A stretch of 64,000 nucleotides of DNA from positions 225,659-289,658 of the forward strand of contig BQKD01000001.1 of assembly GCA_022834735.1 (NCBI GenBank). Reading direction: 5' to 3'. The translations under genes and the position numbers were made by a program. The notes under the pieces are model-generated. The model saw only the letters and a program-made list of their open reading frames with translations, was not told the DNA's origin and did not search any database. Positions 1 through 7,878 of this stretch are shown in pieces. Each line of letters opens with the position of its first letter. Within the stretch, counting starts at the first letter, position 1. The DNA is from Erysipelotrichaceae bacterium OPF54 (GTDB lineage: Bacteria; Bacillota_I; Bacilli_A; Erysipelotrichales; Erysipelotrichaceae).

Positions 1-229
1 TGTTCGGATCTTTTCCGAACAGGATGTAGTCGGCGCTGACTTCCAGGAACTGGCAGATGCCCATAAGTGTGGGAGTTCTAGTTCCTACCAGGCCGCGTTC
101 CAGATCGGAGATGTACTGGATCGATACATCGATCTCTTCGGCCAGCCGTTCCTGCGTGATCCCGCGGGCTTCTCTTGACTTCTTGATCCGCCGTCCGATC
201 TCGACATTTAATTTTTTCTTTTGTTTCAT
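1..229 (-). CDS. XRE-family helix-turn-helix regulator (3' end cut by window edge)
   Basis: The 76 visible codons encode a Cro/C1-type DNA-binding domain. It starts MKQKKKLNVEIGRRIKKSRE, then has ITQERLAEEIDVS and IQYISDLERG, the usual helix-turn-helix core, and ADYILFG, where such domains typically end. The ATG at 229 is the only reasonable in-frame start; an AGGAGG lies about 21 nt upstream, which is far, so translation may be weak or use a short leader. It is transcribed away from the surface-fibre island and could control the palindromic promoter at 428-460. That target is inference. The remainder of the protein lies outside the window. Confidence 0.85.
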   Translation of the reverse strand, partial: MKQKKKLNVEIGRRIKKSREARGITQERLAEEIDVSIQYISDLERGLVGTRTPTLMGICQFLEVSADYILFGKDPN

Positions 230-427
230 AACTCGATTTTATTTACTCATTCCTCCTGGCATAATCAACTCTCAGTTCTACTTGTAATGTTATAAATGTG
301 AATTATGAATTGATAACAAATGCGCAAATTAGTAAATTTGTAACTGGTTTTCATAAAAAATGAAACAAATGATGTTAAAAAACGGCTAAGATTGTGAATT
401 TCACTGCGAAAAGTGGGAATTGAGCGG

Positions 428-460
428 TTGACACCCTAAAGAAATAGTAATAGTATTACT
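428..460 (+). promoter_or_regulatory. Promoter with palindromic operator for the surface-fibre island
   Basis: TTGACA (428-433), a 17-bp spacer and TAGTAT (451-456) form a good sigma-A promoter. A perfect palindrome, AGTAATA-G-TATTACT (446-460), covers the -10, a placement typical of a repressor operator. The gene-free stretch 230-564 is otherwise AT-rich with several TAGTA-type words downstream of the promoter; I see no other feature there. The promoter points into the Cys-module/AP2 gene and signal peptidase gene. Confidence 0.7.
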
Positions 461-564
461 TTATAAAAGTAGAACTATTAGTAGTAGAAGTGTAAATATT
501 AGTAAGGTCGTGTGAAAAGACGCTTCCGGATTCGAGGGAGTTCTTGCAGAAAGGAAAGACGAAC

Positions 565-1551
565 ATGGGTGCGGAAGATTTGTGCGGAAAACGGTTTGGC
601 AAACTGACAGTTTTACGAAAAACGGAACAGAAAAGGAAAGGAAGTTTCCTGTGGCTTTGCGAATGCGAGTGCGGCAATACGATCCTGCTCGAACGCTACA
701 AGATCGAGAGGGGGCTTGTGCAAAGCTGCGGCTGTGCCAGAAAAGGGAAAAACACGAAAGATCTGAAAGGAATGCGGATCGGTCATCTGCAGGTTGTCAG
801 GCGCCTGGACGAAAAGAAAGGGTCCTGCTACTTGTGGGAGTGTGTGTGCGACTGTGGCAGCACGATCAAGGTGGCGACCAACGATCTGACGAAAAAAAAT
901 CCGGTGCAGAGCTGCGGCTGTGTGCGTCAGGGAAAAGATATCGAAGGACAGAGGTTCGGAAGGCTGACCGCCTTATATCCGACGGCGAAACGTCTGGGCG
1001 GAAGTATCGTGTGGATGTGCCGGTGCGACTGCGGCAATGTAACCGAAGTTTCGTATAACGATCTGAGGTCGGGCAATACGAAGAGCTGCGGGTGCATGGT
1101 GCATGAAAAGGGTGGCTTGCCACTTGCCTATGTGGACGATACGTGTGTGGAGTCTCTCAAAAGCAAGACGTTATACAAAAACAACACGTCAGGTTGTACG
1201 GGTGTTCTGTGGCAGAAGGGACGCTGGGTGGCCCAGATCTCTTTCAGAAAGTGCCGGTATTATCTTGGTTCCTACGAAAGGCTGGAGGATGCAGTGTTCG
1301 TGAGAAAGAAGGCCGAACATCTTCTGCACGATTGTTTCGTGGAACAGTACGAGCGCTGGGAACAAAAGGATGAGGGATGGAAAAGAGAACATCCTCTCAA
1401 AATTGTTGTGAAAGGAACGAATATCGACGATTTCGAGCTCGAGGTCGTAGAACAATACAGGGGAAATGATGAAGAAAAGGGAAAAGGTAAATCTGGCCGA
1501 TATGCCGTCTTTGGAACTGCTGGAGAAAGAAAGAGACCGGGTCAGACATAA
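565..1551 (+). CDS. Triple Cys-module protein with AP2-like DNA-binding domain
   Basis: A 328-aa protein built from three tandem modules of about 55 residues. Each begins G-x-R-(F/I)-G-x-L and carries a C-x-C-x-C-G cluster followed by SCGC (CECECG, CVCDCG, CRCDCG), which suggests small metal-binding folds. A segment starting NNTSGCTGVLWQKGRWVAQI matches AP2/ERF-type domains found in bacterial and phage proteins. The ATG at 565 has GAAAGGAAAGA upstream and is preferred over a TTG at 544. The 3' end overlaps the signal peptidase gene by about 80 bp in another frame. As first gene of the island it may be its transcription factor; alternatively it is a relic of a mobile-element AP2 protein. Role is inferred. 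Confidence 0.75.
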   Translation: MGAEDLCGKRFGKLTVLRKTEQKRKGSFLWLCECECGNTILLERYKIERGLVQSCGCARKGKNTKDLKGMRIGHLQVVRRLDEKKGSCYLWECVCDCGSTIKVATNDLTKKNPVQSCGCVRQGKDIEGQRFGRLTALYPTAKRLGGSIVWMCRCDCGNVTEVSYNDLRSGNTKSCGCMVHEKGGLPLAYVDDTCVESLKSKTLYKNNTSGCTGVLWQKGRWVAQISFRKCRYYLGSYERLEDAVFVRKKAEHLLHDCFVEQYERWEQKDEGWKREHPLKIVVKGTNIDDFELEVVEQYRGNDEEKGKGKSGRYAVFGTAGERKRPGQT

Positions 1552-2059
1552 TTCGAGATATAGAAAGACGCTGCGCAGCACGGTCAATGTCCTGATCGTG
1601 GTGGCGGCGGTGGCGATCCTGGCTGCGACATTGTGGCTGCCGGTGCTTCGTATTTACGGAACGAGCATGACGCCTAACCTGGAAGCAGGAGACATCGTTC
1701 TTTCAATGAAAGGGAGCGACTTCAAGACAGGCGATGTGGTGGCGTTCTATTACAACAACAAGATCCTGGTCAAGCGTGTCATTGCCGGTCCTGGCGACTG
1801 GGTGTATATCGATGACGACGGCAACGTGTTTGTCAATGGTCAGGAGCTGGACGAGCCGTATGTGCAGGAGAAAGCTTTAGGAGAAACGGATATCGAGTAT
1901 CCGTACCAGGTTCCTGAAAAGAGATGGTTCGTGATGGGAGATCACCGGAGCGTATCTCTGGATTCGAGGACTCGGGCGATCGGATGTATCGCCGAAGAGA
2001 TGATTGTTGGTAGACTGGAAGGCCGCATATGGCCGTTGAATAAAATCGGAAAGATCTAG
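1469..2059 (+). CDS. Type I signal peptidase of the pilus locus
   Basis: A 196-aa membrane protease that would remove signal peptides from the exported subunits encoded downstream. One membrane segment (about residues 38-60) is followed by YGTSMTPN with nucleophile Ser66 and ILVKRVIAGPGD with general base Lys102, the Ser/Lys dyad of bacterial signal peptidases; GDHRSVSLDSR is the conserved C-terminal box. It is not the Ser/His SipW type. The start sits inside the preceding gene; ATG 1469 has GGGG five bases upstream, with ATG 1466 as an alternative. Signal peptidases are common in sortase-pilus islands (SipA-like), and the spacing to the adhesin gene is 13 bp. Confidence 0.93.
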   Translation: MKKREKVNLADMPSLELLEKERDRVRHNSRYRKTLRSTVNVLIVVAAVAILAATLWLPVLRIYGTSMTPNLEAGDIVLSMKGSDFKTGDVVAFYYNNKILVKRVIAGPGDWVYIDDDGNVFVNGQELDEPYVQEKALGETDIEYPYQVPEKRWFVMGDHRSVSLDSRTRAIGCIAEEMIVGRLEGRIWPLNKIGKI

Positions 2060-2072
2060 AAAGGGTAAGGTT

Positions 2073-2918
2073 ATGAAGGAAAAAAATAAAAAGCGGTCAT
2101 GGAAACAGATTGTGTCCATCTTGAGCTGTATCGTGGTGTTCTGCACGACCTACGCGCTCATTTTGCCAGCAGTAACGTTGAGCACAGATACGTATTGCGG
2201 CAAGGAAGCGCATACGCATGATGCGGAATGCTACAGAGAGCATGACAAAAGCAAGCCTCTTTGCGGTCTGGAAGAAGGCGAAGGGTCGGAAGGTCATACG
2301 CATACCGAAGACTGCTATGGCAATGTGGAAGTTGGAAGAAACCTGATCTGTGGTATGGAAGAGGTCGAGGGCCATGTGCATGACGACAGCTGCTATCAGA
2401 GCGAGTTCGAATATGGTCTGATCTGCGGCAAGGAAGAAAGCGAGCCGACCGAAGGGCATGTGCATAATGAGGACTGCTATATCAGCGAGACGCCGATCTG
2501 CGGCAAAGAGGAGCATGAACATAGTCGCGAGTGCTATTCGAACAAAGAGGATGTAGAAGATCCGAAAGACTGGGAAGAAGCGTATAAAGACATCAATAAA
2601 GAAGAGGATGCCAAAACGAGAATATTGACAGTAGCCAAAAACGAAGTGGGCTACAAGGAAAACAAAGCAAACTTCAGTGTGGATGAAAACGATGCAGAAC
2701 ATTACTACACGAGATACGGTCATTTGTATGAGGACATGTATGGCGACTGGAACAACTACTTTACGGGCTATGTTCTCAAGTATGCGAATGTGAAGATGAA
2801 TTTTGACAAGGACATCAGCAAATGGCAGAACAAGACGATTGATGACCAAAAAGAAGAGGGCGAAGAAGGCAATGTCATTAAGTTAGGCGATTTTCGCCTC
2901 AGGAAGACTCTCTTATGA
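2073..2918 (+). pseudogene. LPXTG adhesin, 5' part (interrupted by IS insertion)
   Basis: N-terminal 265 codons of a large surface protein; host coding sequence ends at 2869 and the frame runs into IS DNA until a stop at 2918. There is an N-terminal membrane/signal segment (IVVFCTTYALILPAVTL). Five Cys/His repeats follow, of the type CGKEAHTHDAECY and CGMEEVEGHVHDDSCY. Next is the first half of a CHAP-like domain (NEVGYKENKANF, TRYGHLYEDMYGDW) in which the catalytic Cys expected after GDW is Asn. The 3' part is at 7879-11116; joining 2869 to 7879 gives 4035 bp, 1344 aa, with no stop. As it stands this product lacks the sortase anchor and is probably non-functional. Confidence 0.85.
2860..2869. 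repeat. Left copy of 10-bp target duplication of the IS4-type element
   Basis: GCGAAGAAGG lies immediately left of the element and is repeated exactly at 7869-7878. Deleting the element and one copy rejoins the adhesin reading frame, so this is a true insertion footprint. Ten bp fits the IS4 family range. Confidence 0.85.
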
Positions 2919-2940
2919 GAATAGAGGGTCTTCTTTTTTT
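2903..2940 (+). terminator. Hairpin terminator inside the left end of the IS4-type element
   Basis: A 10-bp stem (2903-2912 with 2924-2933, one G-T pair), 11-nt loop and a run of seven or more T. It would stop transcription of the island entering the element and shield the transposase gene. Confidence 0.8.
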
Positions 2941-3046
2941 CGAGTTTTTTTGTTCAGATGATCTTCGAAATTCCCCAAAAAAACACTTGACAAGCTTTTT
3001 CGATGCTTAATTTCATAATCCGAAGGAATTGTAGGAGGTATTTTTT

Positions 3047-3640
3047 ATGAAATCTTATAATTCCTTATGCACTATCCGCCGTCAGTTCGAATCCGCTGTT
3101 CAATCCGTTGTCGATGATATCGCCTGTTATTCGTCAGACCCCATTGCCGACTTTTCCAGAAACCGCAAGCTCCCTGCCCGCATCCTCATTCCGTTGATCA
3201 TCCAGATGGGTTCCGCTTCTTTGCCGACCGAACTTGCCAACTTCTTTGATGATCCTAAATTCTCTGTCACCGCTTCTGCTTTCTGCCAGCAGCGCAGCAA
3301 GCTGGATCCCGAAGCTTTTCTGCATATCCTTCATCTCATGTCTTTTTCCCGTTCTCCTTCTTTGCTTAAAGGATATCATGTATTAGCCATGGATGGATCG
3401 GATGTCAATATCCCTTTTGACCCTGATGATGAAGAGACCTTATGCCAGACCGGCTCGGCACGTCCGTTCTCCCAGCTTCATCTCAACGCCCTCTATGATT
3501 GTCTCAACGATCTCTTCCTGGATGTTTCGATCGACTCGTCCCGCAAGACGGGCGAATGTGCCGCTCTGAAAAGGCTGATCCGTGATCATCGGTATCCGGC
3601 CGGTGTAGAGCGTCGTCCTGCTATCCTCGCTTATTTATAA
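3047..3640 (+). pseudogene. IS4-family transposase, N-terminal part
   Basis: IS sequence is present to 3603, then a short tail is read from the nested transposon to a stop at 3640. The fragment contains the N-terminal helical region and the first catalytic Asp (LAMDGSDVNIPFD). TAGGAGG lies upstream of the ATG at 3047. The missing part, with the second Asp and the Y-(2)-R-(3)-E-(6)-K signature, is at 6930-7680. Joining 3603 to 6930 gives 1308 bp, 435 aa, in frame. Confidence 0.88.
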
Positions 3641-3644
3641 AGAC

Positions 3645-3699
3645 AAGCAGAATAAATTCATCATCGATCATTTCACGATGAATTTATTCTGCTTTTTTT
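3645..3699 (+). terminator. Long perfect hairpin near the transposon left end
   Basis: An 18-bp perfect stem (3645-3662 with 3677-3694), a 14-nt loop and a T run at 3693-3699. It would stop read-through from the interrupted transposase gene, and it is symmetrical enough to act in both directions. Confidence 0.85.
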
Positions 3700-3743
3700 C
3701 GTCACATTATTTTCATTTTATGAGATGATTGACATGGAAAGGT

Positions 3744-3805
3744 GTTAGGCGCAAAAAAAGAGAGAGCCCTAATTGTTTTGCGAACAAACTCTCTCCCGTC
3801 CTAAC
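3744..3805 (+). other. Structured leader ahead of the DUF6431-type gene
   Basis: Three nested complementary pairs bracket this stretch: GTTAGG (3744-3749) with CCTAAC (3800-3805), GAGAGAG (3760-3766) with CTCTCTC (3789-3795), and TTGTT (3773-3777) with AACAA (3783-3787). As RNA it would fold into one long interrupted hairpin ending about 10 nt before the likely ATG at 3816. It may control expression or be part of the transposon end; neither is shown. Confidence 0.5.
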
Positions 3806-3815
3806 GAACAATTTT

Positions 3816-4355
3816 ATGATAATCAATTTTTCGGCTTTCGACAACCCTTTTTCGCATGATTTATCCTGCCCGTCCTGCGGGGCGCGCGGCCAGATGCTCG
3901 ATTACTCATCCTACTCCCGTTTCTGCCTCTCTCCTTCCAATCCGACAAAACGCTTACGGGTTCGTGTCGTTTTTTGTCCTTCCTGCGGCTCCTATCATAC
4001 CATACTCCCTTATGATGCCCGTCCGTTTTCTTCGTTTTCCTATCCTTTTATTTTTGAAGTGCTCTTTCAGTACTGCTGCGGACCTTGTGCCGGCAACAAG
4101 TCGAGAACGGCTGCGCTTTTTGATATTTCCAGAACGACCCTGCGCCGATGGATCGACCGCTATTCCTCTCTGCTTTTCCTCTCCTGTATCATGATCCGCG
4201 ATCTTGACCGTAGCCCGTATGATCTTCTTGCTCATATCCGTTCTTCTATGCATGCCTTTCTGAAGAGTTTTCTTCGTTTTCATGAATGCGCCTATTTTTC
4301 GCCTCACACTATTTTATCTGCACCCTTTGTCTATGGTCTTTTTTCTCCTTCCTGA
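3816..4355 (+). CDS. DUF6431-like Cys-rich protein of the nested transposon
   Basis: A 179-aa protein with two CPSC motifs (LSCPSCGARGQM and FCPSCGSYHTIL, about 40 residues apart), which look like a zinc ribbon, followed by a helix-turn-helix-like stretch (ALFDISRTTLRRWIDRYSS). I associate this arrangement with DUF6431 proteins that accompany DDE-transposase/ATPase pairs in Firmicutes. The ATG at 3816 is preferred because the homologous part starts there; an upstream TTG at 3729 lies before the structured leader. No clear Shine-Dalgarno is seen. It is probably a DNA-binding accessory or target-site factor; function is inferred from company only. Confidence 0.65.
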   Translation: MIINFSAFDNPFSHDLSCPSCGARGQMLDYSSYSRFCLSPSNPTKRLRVRVVFCPSCGSYHTILPYDARPFSSFSYPFIFEVLFQYCCGPCAGNKSRTAALFDISRTTLRRWIDRYSSLLFLSCIMIRDLDRSPYDLLAHIRSSMHAFLKSFLRFHECAYFSPHTILSAPFVYGLFSPS

Positions 4356-4420
4356 ATCATTTGTCCGTCGCTTTCCTCTTTTTAGCCCGGTACAGTAATC
4401 TCAAAGGAGGATTCTGCTTT

Positions 4421-5656
4421 ATGGATCAAACCGACAAGGAAAAAATCGCTTTATGGAAATTCGGGATCATCGCTCCTGTCATTTCCGGCACTCATCCTTT
4501 TTCGACAAACCGTCAGTTTTACCGTCATCTTGCCGAAAAAGAATTCGAAAACCCGGTCTCCGGTGTCAAAAAATCATTTTCATGGCAGACTTTCGCTCAC
4601 TGGGCCTATGAATACCGTTCCGGCGGATTCGATGGACTGATTTCCCGTCCCAGGAGCGACAAGGGGACTTCCCGAACTCTGAGTCCCGAGGCGCAGGAAC
4701 GCATCATCGCTCTGCGCCGGCAGTATCCGCGCATCATCAATACGGTCCTGCGTGCGCGGCTCATCGAAGAAGGGTTTATCCCGGCCCGCGTTTCCCAGTC
4801 CACGATCGATCGTTTCGTGCGTTCTCTGCCTCAGAGCCGTCTCGAACCGATCCATCAGGGAAAAGAGCGCAGAGCGTTCGAGAAAGAATTTGCCAACCAG
4901 GTCTGGCAGGCCGATACATCCTATCTATACAGGCTGGCCGGACACAGGCTGTATCTGGTTTCTATCCTGGATGACGCATCCCGGATGATCGTGGGCTGGG
5001 GAATCTTTGAAGCCGATACGGCCGTCAACTTTCAGAAGATCCTGAAGAACGCGGTCATGACTTACGGGATCCCGTCTGTACTGTATGTAGACAATGGTTC
5101 GCCTTATGACAACCACCAGCTGAATATGATCTGTGCAAGACTGGGGGTCGCCCTGGTGCATGCGCCGGTGCGGGACGGAAGCGCGAAAGGAAAACAGGAG
5201 CGCGCATTCCGAACGTTCAAGGACCACTGGCTGCGCTGTTCGGACTGGAATGCCTATCAGACGATCGAAGAGGTCCGGGAATCTTTCGGGGACTATCTTC
5301 AGAAATACATCAACTGCCAACACGCTTCGCTGAAAGATATGACGCCGCGCCAGCGCTATCTGAAGGATGCACAGCGGTTCCGCTTCCTTCCTGACGAAGC
5401 GGTGGAACAGTATTTCCTGCATACGTACGAAAGAAAGGTGAGGACCGATTCGACACTCGTGATCGACGGGATCAGCTACGAGGTGCCGGCCGAATACATG
5501 CGCGAGACAGTAAAGGTGAAGATGGATCCCGAAGACAGGAGAAAGGCCTGGCTGCTAGGGATGGACGGAAAGCTGATCCCGATCCGGACGGTCGACAAGG
5601 TGGAGAACAGCCGGATCAGAAGAAGGCAGCACATGCGCTTCAGAGAGGAGGAGTAA
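4421..5656 (+). CDS. DDE integrase-type transposase (TnsB/TniA-like)
   Basis: A 411-aa transposase with a helix-turn-helix N-terminal region (SWQTFAHWAYEYRSGGFDGL, STIDRFVRSL) and an RNase H-fold core. The catalytic triad is visible as WQADTSYL, YVDNGSPYD and KGKQERAF (D, D, E). A Mu-type C-terminal beta domain follows (LVIDGISYEVP). AAAGGAGG ten bases upstream fixes the start at 4421, not at the earlier in-frame ATG 4286. It ends one base before the ATPase gene, so the two are translationally coupled like tnsB/tnsC. Confidence 0.9.
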   Translation: MDQTDKEKIALWKFGIIAPVISGTHPFSTNRQFYRHLAEKEFENPVSGVKKSFSWQTFAHWAYEYRSGGFDGLISRPRSDKGTSRTLSPEAQERIIALRRQYPRIINTVLRARLIEEGFIPARVSQSTIDRFVRSLPQSRLEPIHQGKERRAFEKEFANQVWQADTSYLYRLAGHRLYLVSILDDASRMIVGWGIFEADTAVNFQKILKNAVMTYGIPSVLYVDNGSPYDNHQLNMICARLGVALVHAPVRDGSAKGKQERAFRTFKDHWLRCSDWNAYQTIEEVRESFGDYLQKYINCQHASLKDMTPRQRYLKDAQRFRFLPDEAVEQYFLHTYERKVRTDSTLVIDGISYEVPAEYMRETVKVKMDPEDRRKAWLLGMDGKLIPIRTVDKVENSRIRRRQHMRFREEE

Positions 5657-5657
5657 T

Positions 5658-6464
5658 ATGGAAGCCAAAGTATTTTACGGACTGAAGCAGATGCCGTTCG
5701 AGAAAGAAACGAAATATCACAAATTATACCGGAGCGAAGATACGGCGAACCTGAAAGGACGGCTGGACTACCTGAAAAAAGCGAAAGGGATCGGATTGTT
5801 CACAGGAAGTCCGGGAACAGGAAAAACATCGGCCATCCGCGAATTTGCCGGCAGTCTGAACCCGTCGCTGTACAAAGTGGTCTACATCCAGATGTCTACG
5901 GTATCGGTCATCGACTTTTACCGGCAGCTGGCCTGCGGGCTGGGGCTGGAGCCCAAATTCAGAAAGAGCGACCTGTTCCGGCAGGTACAGGAAGCCATCG
6001 AATACATGGCAAAAGAAAAGAAGTGCACGCCGGTCATCGTGATCGACGAAGCGCAGTATCTGAGCACGAGCGTCTTCAACGATCTGACCATGCTCCTCAA
6101 TTTCGAGATGGACTCGAAGAACTACTGTATCCTGATCCTGAGCGGGCAGACGAGCCTGAACACGATCCTGAAAAAGCAGGTGCATGACGCCCTGCGCCAG
6201 AGGATCGTGATCAATTATTTCATGGAAGGTCTGAAAGGAGAAGAGGCACAGGAATATGTGGATTTCTGCATGAAAGAATGCGGAAGCAGAGAAAAGGTGT
6301 TCGAAGAAGACGCGGTGCGTGCCGCATATAATATCGCAGGCGGATCAATCCGGAAACTGAACAATCTGTTGTCGAAATGCCTGATCGAAGGAGCGAACGA
6401 AGAAAAGCGGATCATCGACGCAGAGATCGTGATGAAAGCACATAACGAAGTAGAACTGGGGTGA
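5658..6464 (+). CDS. AAA+ ATPase, TnsC/ExeA-like transposition partner
   Basis: A 268-aa ATPase with Walker A TGSPGTGKTSA, Walker B VIVIDEAQYLS and sensor-1-like LILSGQTSLN. A winged-helix-like tail (AYNIAGGSIRKLNNLLSKCL) is typical of ExeA/TnsC-type regulators that load the transposase onto target DNA. GAGGAGTAAT precedes the ATG. It sits between the transposase and a small protein, with 1-bp and 6-bp gaps, so all three are one transcription unit. Confidence 0.88.
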   Translation: MEAKVFYGLKQMPFEKETKYHKLYRSEDTANLKGRLDYLKKAKGIGLFTGSPGTGKTSAIREFAGSLNPSLYKVVYIQMSTVSVIDFYRQLACGLGLEPKFRKSDLFRQVQEAIEYMAKEKKCTPVIVIDEAQYLSTSVFNDLTMLLNFEMDSKNYCILILSGQTSLNTILKKQVHDALRQRIVINYFMEGLKGEEAQEYVDFCMKECGSREKVFEEDAVRAAYNIAGGSIRKLNNLLSKCLIEGANEEKRIIDAEIVMKAHNEVELG

Positions 6465-6470
6465 GAACAT

Positions 6471-6758
6471 ATGAAAGAAGATGAACGGATGTTGATCAAC
6501 TGGCCGACGACGAGAAAAGTGATGATCGAACAGCTGAAAAGAGCGATGAAGATGTACGGAGCCTATAAACTGAGCAATGAAGAGCTGATGTATTTTGTAG
6601 AAAACTATATGAATAATTTTGGCCATTTATTCTTCAAGAATGATTTCGAGATCCATCCGTCGATCAGAAAAGCGCTGGGAAAGAGGAACAGCTGGATCCT
6701 GGCATGTATAGTGGAAAGAGTATACCAGAAAGAATTCGAGAACATAGGAAATTATTGA
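6471..6758 (+). CDS. 95-aa protein of the nested transposon
   Basis: A small basic helical protein (MKEDERMLINWPTTRKVM) without recognised motifs. It is the last gene of the transposition unit, preceded by GGGTGAGAAC. By position it could be a TnsD/TniQ-like or regulatory accessory, but it is far smaller than TniQ and shows no zinc motif. A strong terminator follows. Function unknown. Confidence 0.7.
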   Translation: MKEDERMLINWPTTRKVMIEQLKRAMKMYGAYKLSNEELMYFVENYMNNFGHLFFKNDFEIHPSIRKALGKRNSWILACIVERVYQKEFENIGNY

Positions 6759-6760
6759 TT

Positions 6761-6791
6761 AAAAGCCGTTTTTGACAAGACGGCTTTTTTT
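6761..6791 (+). terminator. Terminator of the transposition genes
   Basis: An 8-bp GC-rich stem (6762-6769 with 6780-6787) and a T run of seven. It ends the three-gene transposition unit. Confidence 0.85.
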
Positions 6792-6805
6792 GAACAGAAA
6801 GAAAT

Positions 6806-6858
6806 AAAATAAAATGCTTCTGAAGCCAAAATAAAGCGAGGCCGGACAAAATAAAGTG
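6806..6858. repeat. Direct repeats near the transposon right end
   Basis: Three copies of a motif close to (C)AAAATAAAGYG start at about 6806, 6827 and 6847, spaced about 20 bp, within 120 bp of the right terminus. Regularly spaced subterminal repeats are usual transposase-binding sites in Tn7/Mu-type elements. The binding role is inference. Confidence 0.5.
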
Positions 6859-6929
6859 CGTTTCTCTTCCAGATGTGTATAAAAATATTTGACGTTTCCG
6901 ACTAACAGAATTTGACGCGCTACAGCCGG

Positions 6930-7680
6930 ATCGATCATCTGTGCCGACCGGGGATTTGAAAACTATGAGCTGTTCGCTTTCTGTATGGAGAACGGCCAGA
7001 AGTTTGTGATCCGCTGCAAGGATATCCGATCGAACGGTATTCTTTCTACTTTTGAGCTGCCGGATAGCGAATTTGATCAGAAGATCAAACGGATCCTGAC
7101 AAGAAAACAGACCAATGAAGTGAAAGAACATCCTGAGCTGTACAAATATTTTGCATGGAATATCAATTTCGAATATATGCCAAAAGGCGGAGCCGAAGAA
7201 TATCCAATTGAATTCCGGGTCGTCAGGATCGAGGTGAAAAAAGGAGAATACGAGTGCCTGATAACGAACCTGCCGCCAGAGAAGTTCTCTCTCGATGATC
7301 TGAAAGAGCTGTATCATCTGCGGTGGAACGAAGAAGTGGGATTCCGAAAGCTGAAATACACGATCGGGATGCTTGATTTTCATTCGAAGAAAAGAAAATT
7401 CATCCGCCAGGAAATCTATGGTGCACTGATCCTCCATAATCTGGCCGCGCTGATGATCCATGCGGTGCCGATCGAACAGAAGAAAGATAAGAAGTACGAA
7501 TATAAAGCCAATTTCAGCATAGGAACGACAAACATCAAAAAGTTCCTGAAAAGAAAGATCGGAGCCAGGGAGCTGGAAGAAAGGATCAAAAAAGGTCTGA
7601 TCCCAATCAGACCAGACCGCTGTTACAAACGGAATATGAGAGCGCAGCGAGTACATGCATTCCAGCATAGACCGGCATAA
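6930..7680 (+). pseudogene. IS4-family transposase, C-terminal part
   Basis: It continues the frame broken at 3603. It opens with SIICADRGFENYELFAF (second catalytic Asp) and later shows YHLRWNEEVGFRKLK, an exact Y-(2)-R-(3)-E-(6)-K IS4 signature with the catalytic Glu. The first ATG in this fragment is at 6985, inside the catalytic core, so no functional enzyme is expected. The 188 bp after its stop hold only AT-rich IS end sequence with AACTTAA words. Confidence 0.88.
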
Positions 7681-7868
7681 CAGCCACTTAAAAACAGTGA
7701 TATTTTACATCACAAATGGGACAAATAGCAATTTTTTTAAGAAGAAAAAATTGTCTTTTCGTCGTGCGCCGGAAAAAAAGAAAGCTCCGGGTCTCATTTG
7801 ACCTGAAGCTTAACTTAATAAGGATATCATGCGTTAAGTTCGATGATCCATCTAACTTAATGACATTG

Positions 7869-7878
7869 GCGAAGAAGG
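7869..7878. repeat. Right copy of 10-bp target duplication of the IS4-type element
   Basis: GCGAAGAAGG, identical to 2860-2869, directly abuts the right inverted repeat. Confidence 0.85.

Larger units (their letters stand above)
3604..6924 (+). mobile_element. 3.3-kb TnsB/TnsC-like transposon nested in the IS
   Basis: Ends are imperfect inverted repeats TGTAGAGCGTC (3604-3614) and, on the complement, TGTAGCGCGTC (6914-6924), flanked by the 5-bp duplication GCCGG (3599-3603 and 6925-6929). A terminal TG..CA and a 5-bp duplication are typical of the Mu/Tn7/Tn552 transposase superfamily. Cargo in order: DUF6431-type Cys protein, DDE integrase-like transposase, AAA+ ATPase, a 95-aa protein, a terminator and direct repeats near the right end. 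All four genes look intact, so the element may be active. Confidence 0.87.
2870..7868 (+). mobile_element. IS4-type insertion sequence carrying a nested transposon
   Basis: Ends are 17-bp perfect inverted repeats, CAATGTCATTAAGTTAG at 2870-2886 and its complement at 7852-7868, flanked by the 10-bp duplication GCGAAGAAGG. Without the nested 3.3-kb transposon and one GCCGG copy, the element would be about 1.67 kb with one 435-aa DDE transposase, a normal size for the family. A terminator hairpin sits just inside the left end. The transposase gene is itself broken at 3603/6930, so this copy is probably immobile unless complemented. It disrupts the adhesin gene. Confidence 0.88.

Noticed and set aside
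57..287. Plus-strand open frame of 76 codons at the left edge
   Set aside because: It is antisense to the XRE regulator, whose helix-turn-helix is clear on the minus strand; no ribosome-binding site.
2097..2849. Minus-strand 250-codon open frame opposite the adhesin start
   Set aside because: A mirror of the repetitive Cys/His/Glu codons; composition is hydrophobic nonsense and the plus strand has recognisable repeats.
2987..3019. TTGACA...CATAAT as a transposase promoter
   Set aside because: The spacing is 21 bp and alternative -10 choices give 14 bp, so I do not call it although TTGACA is exact.
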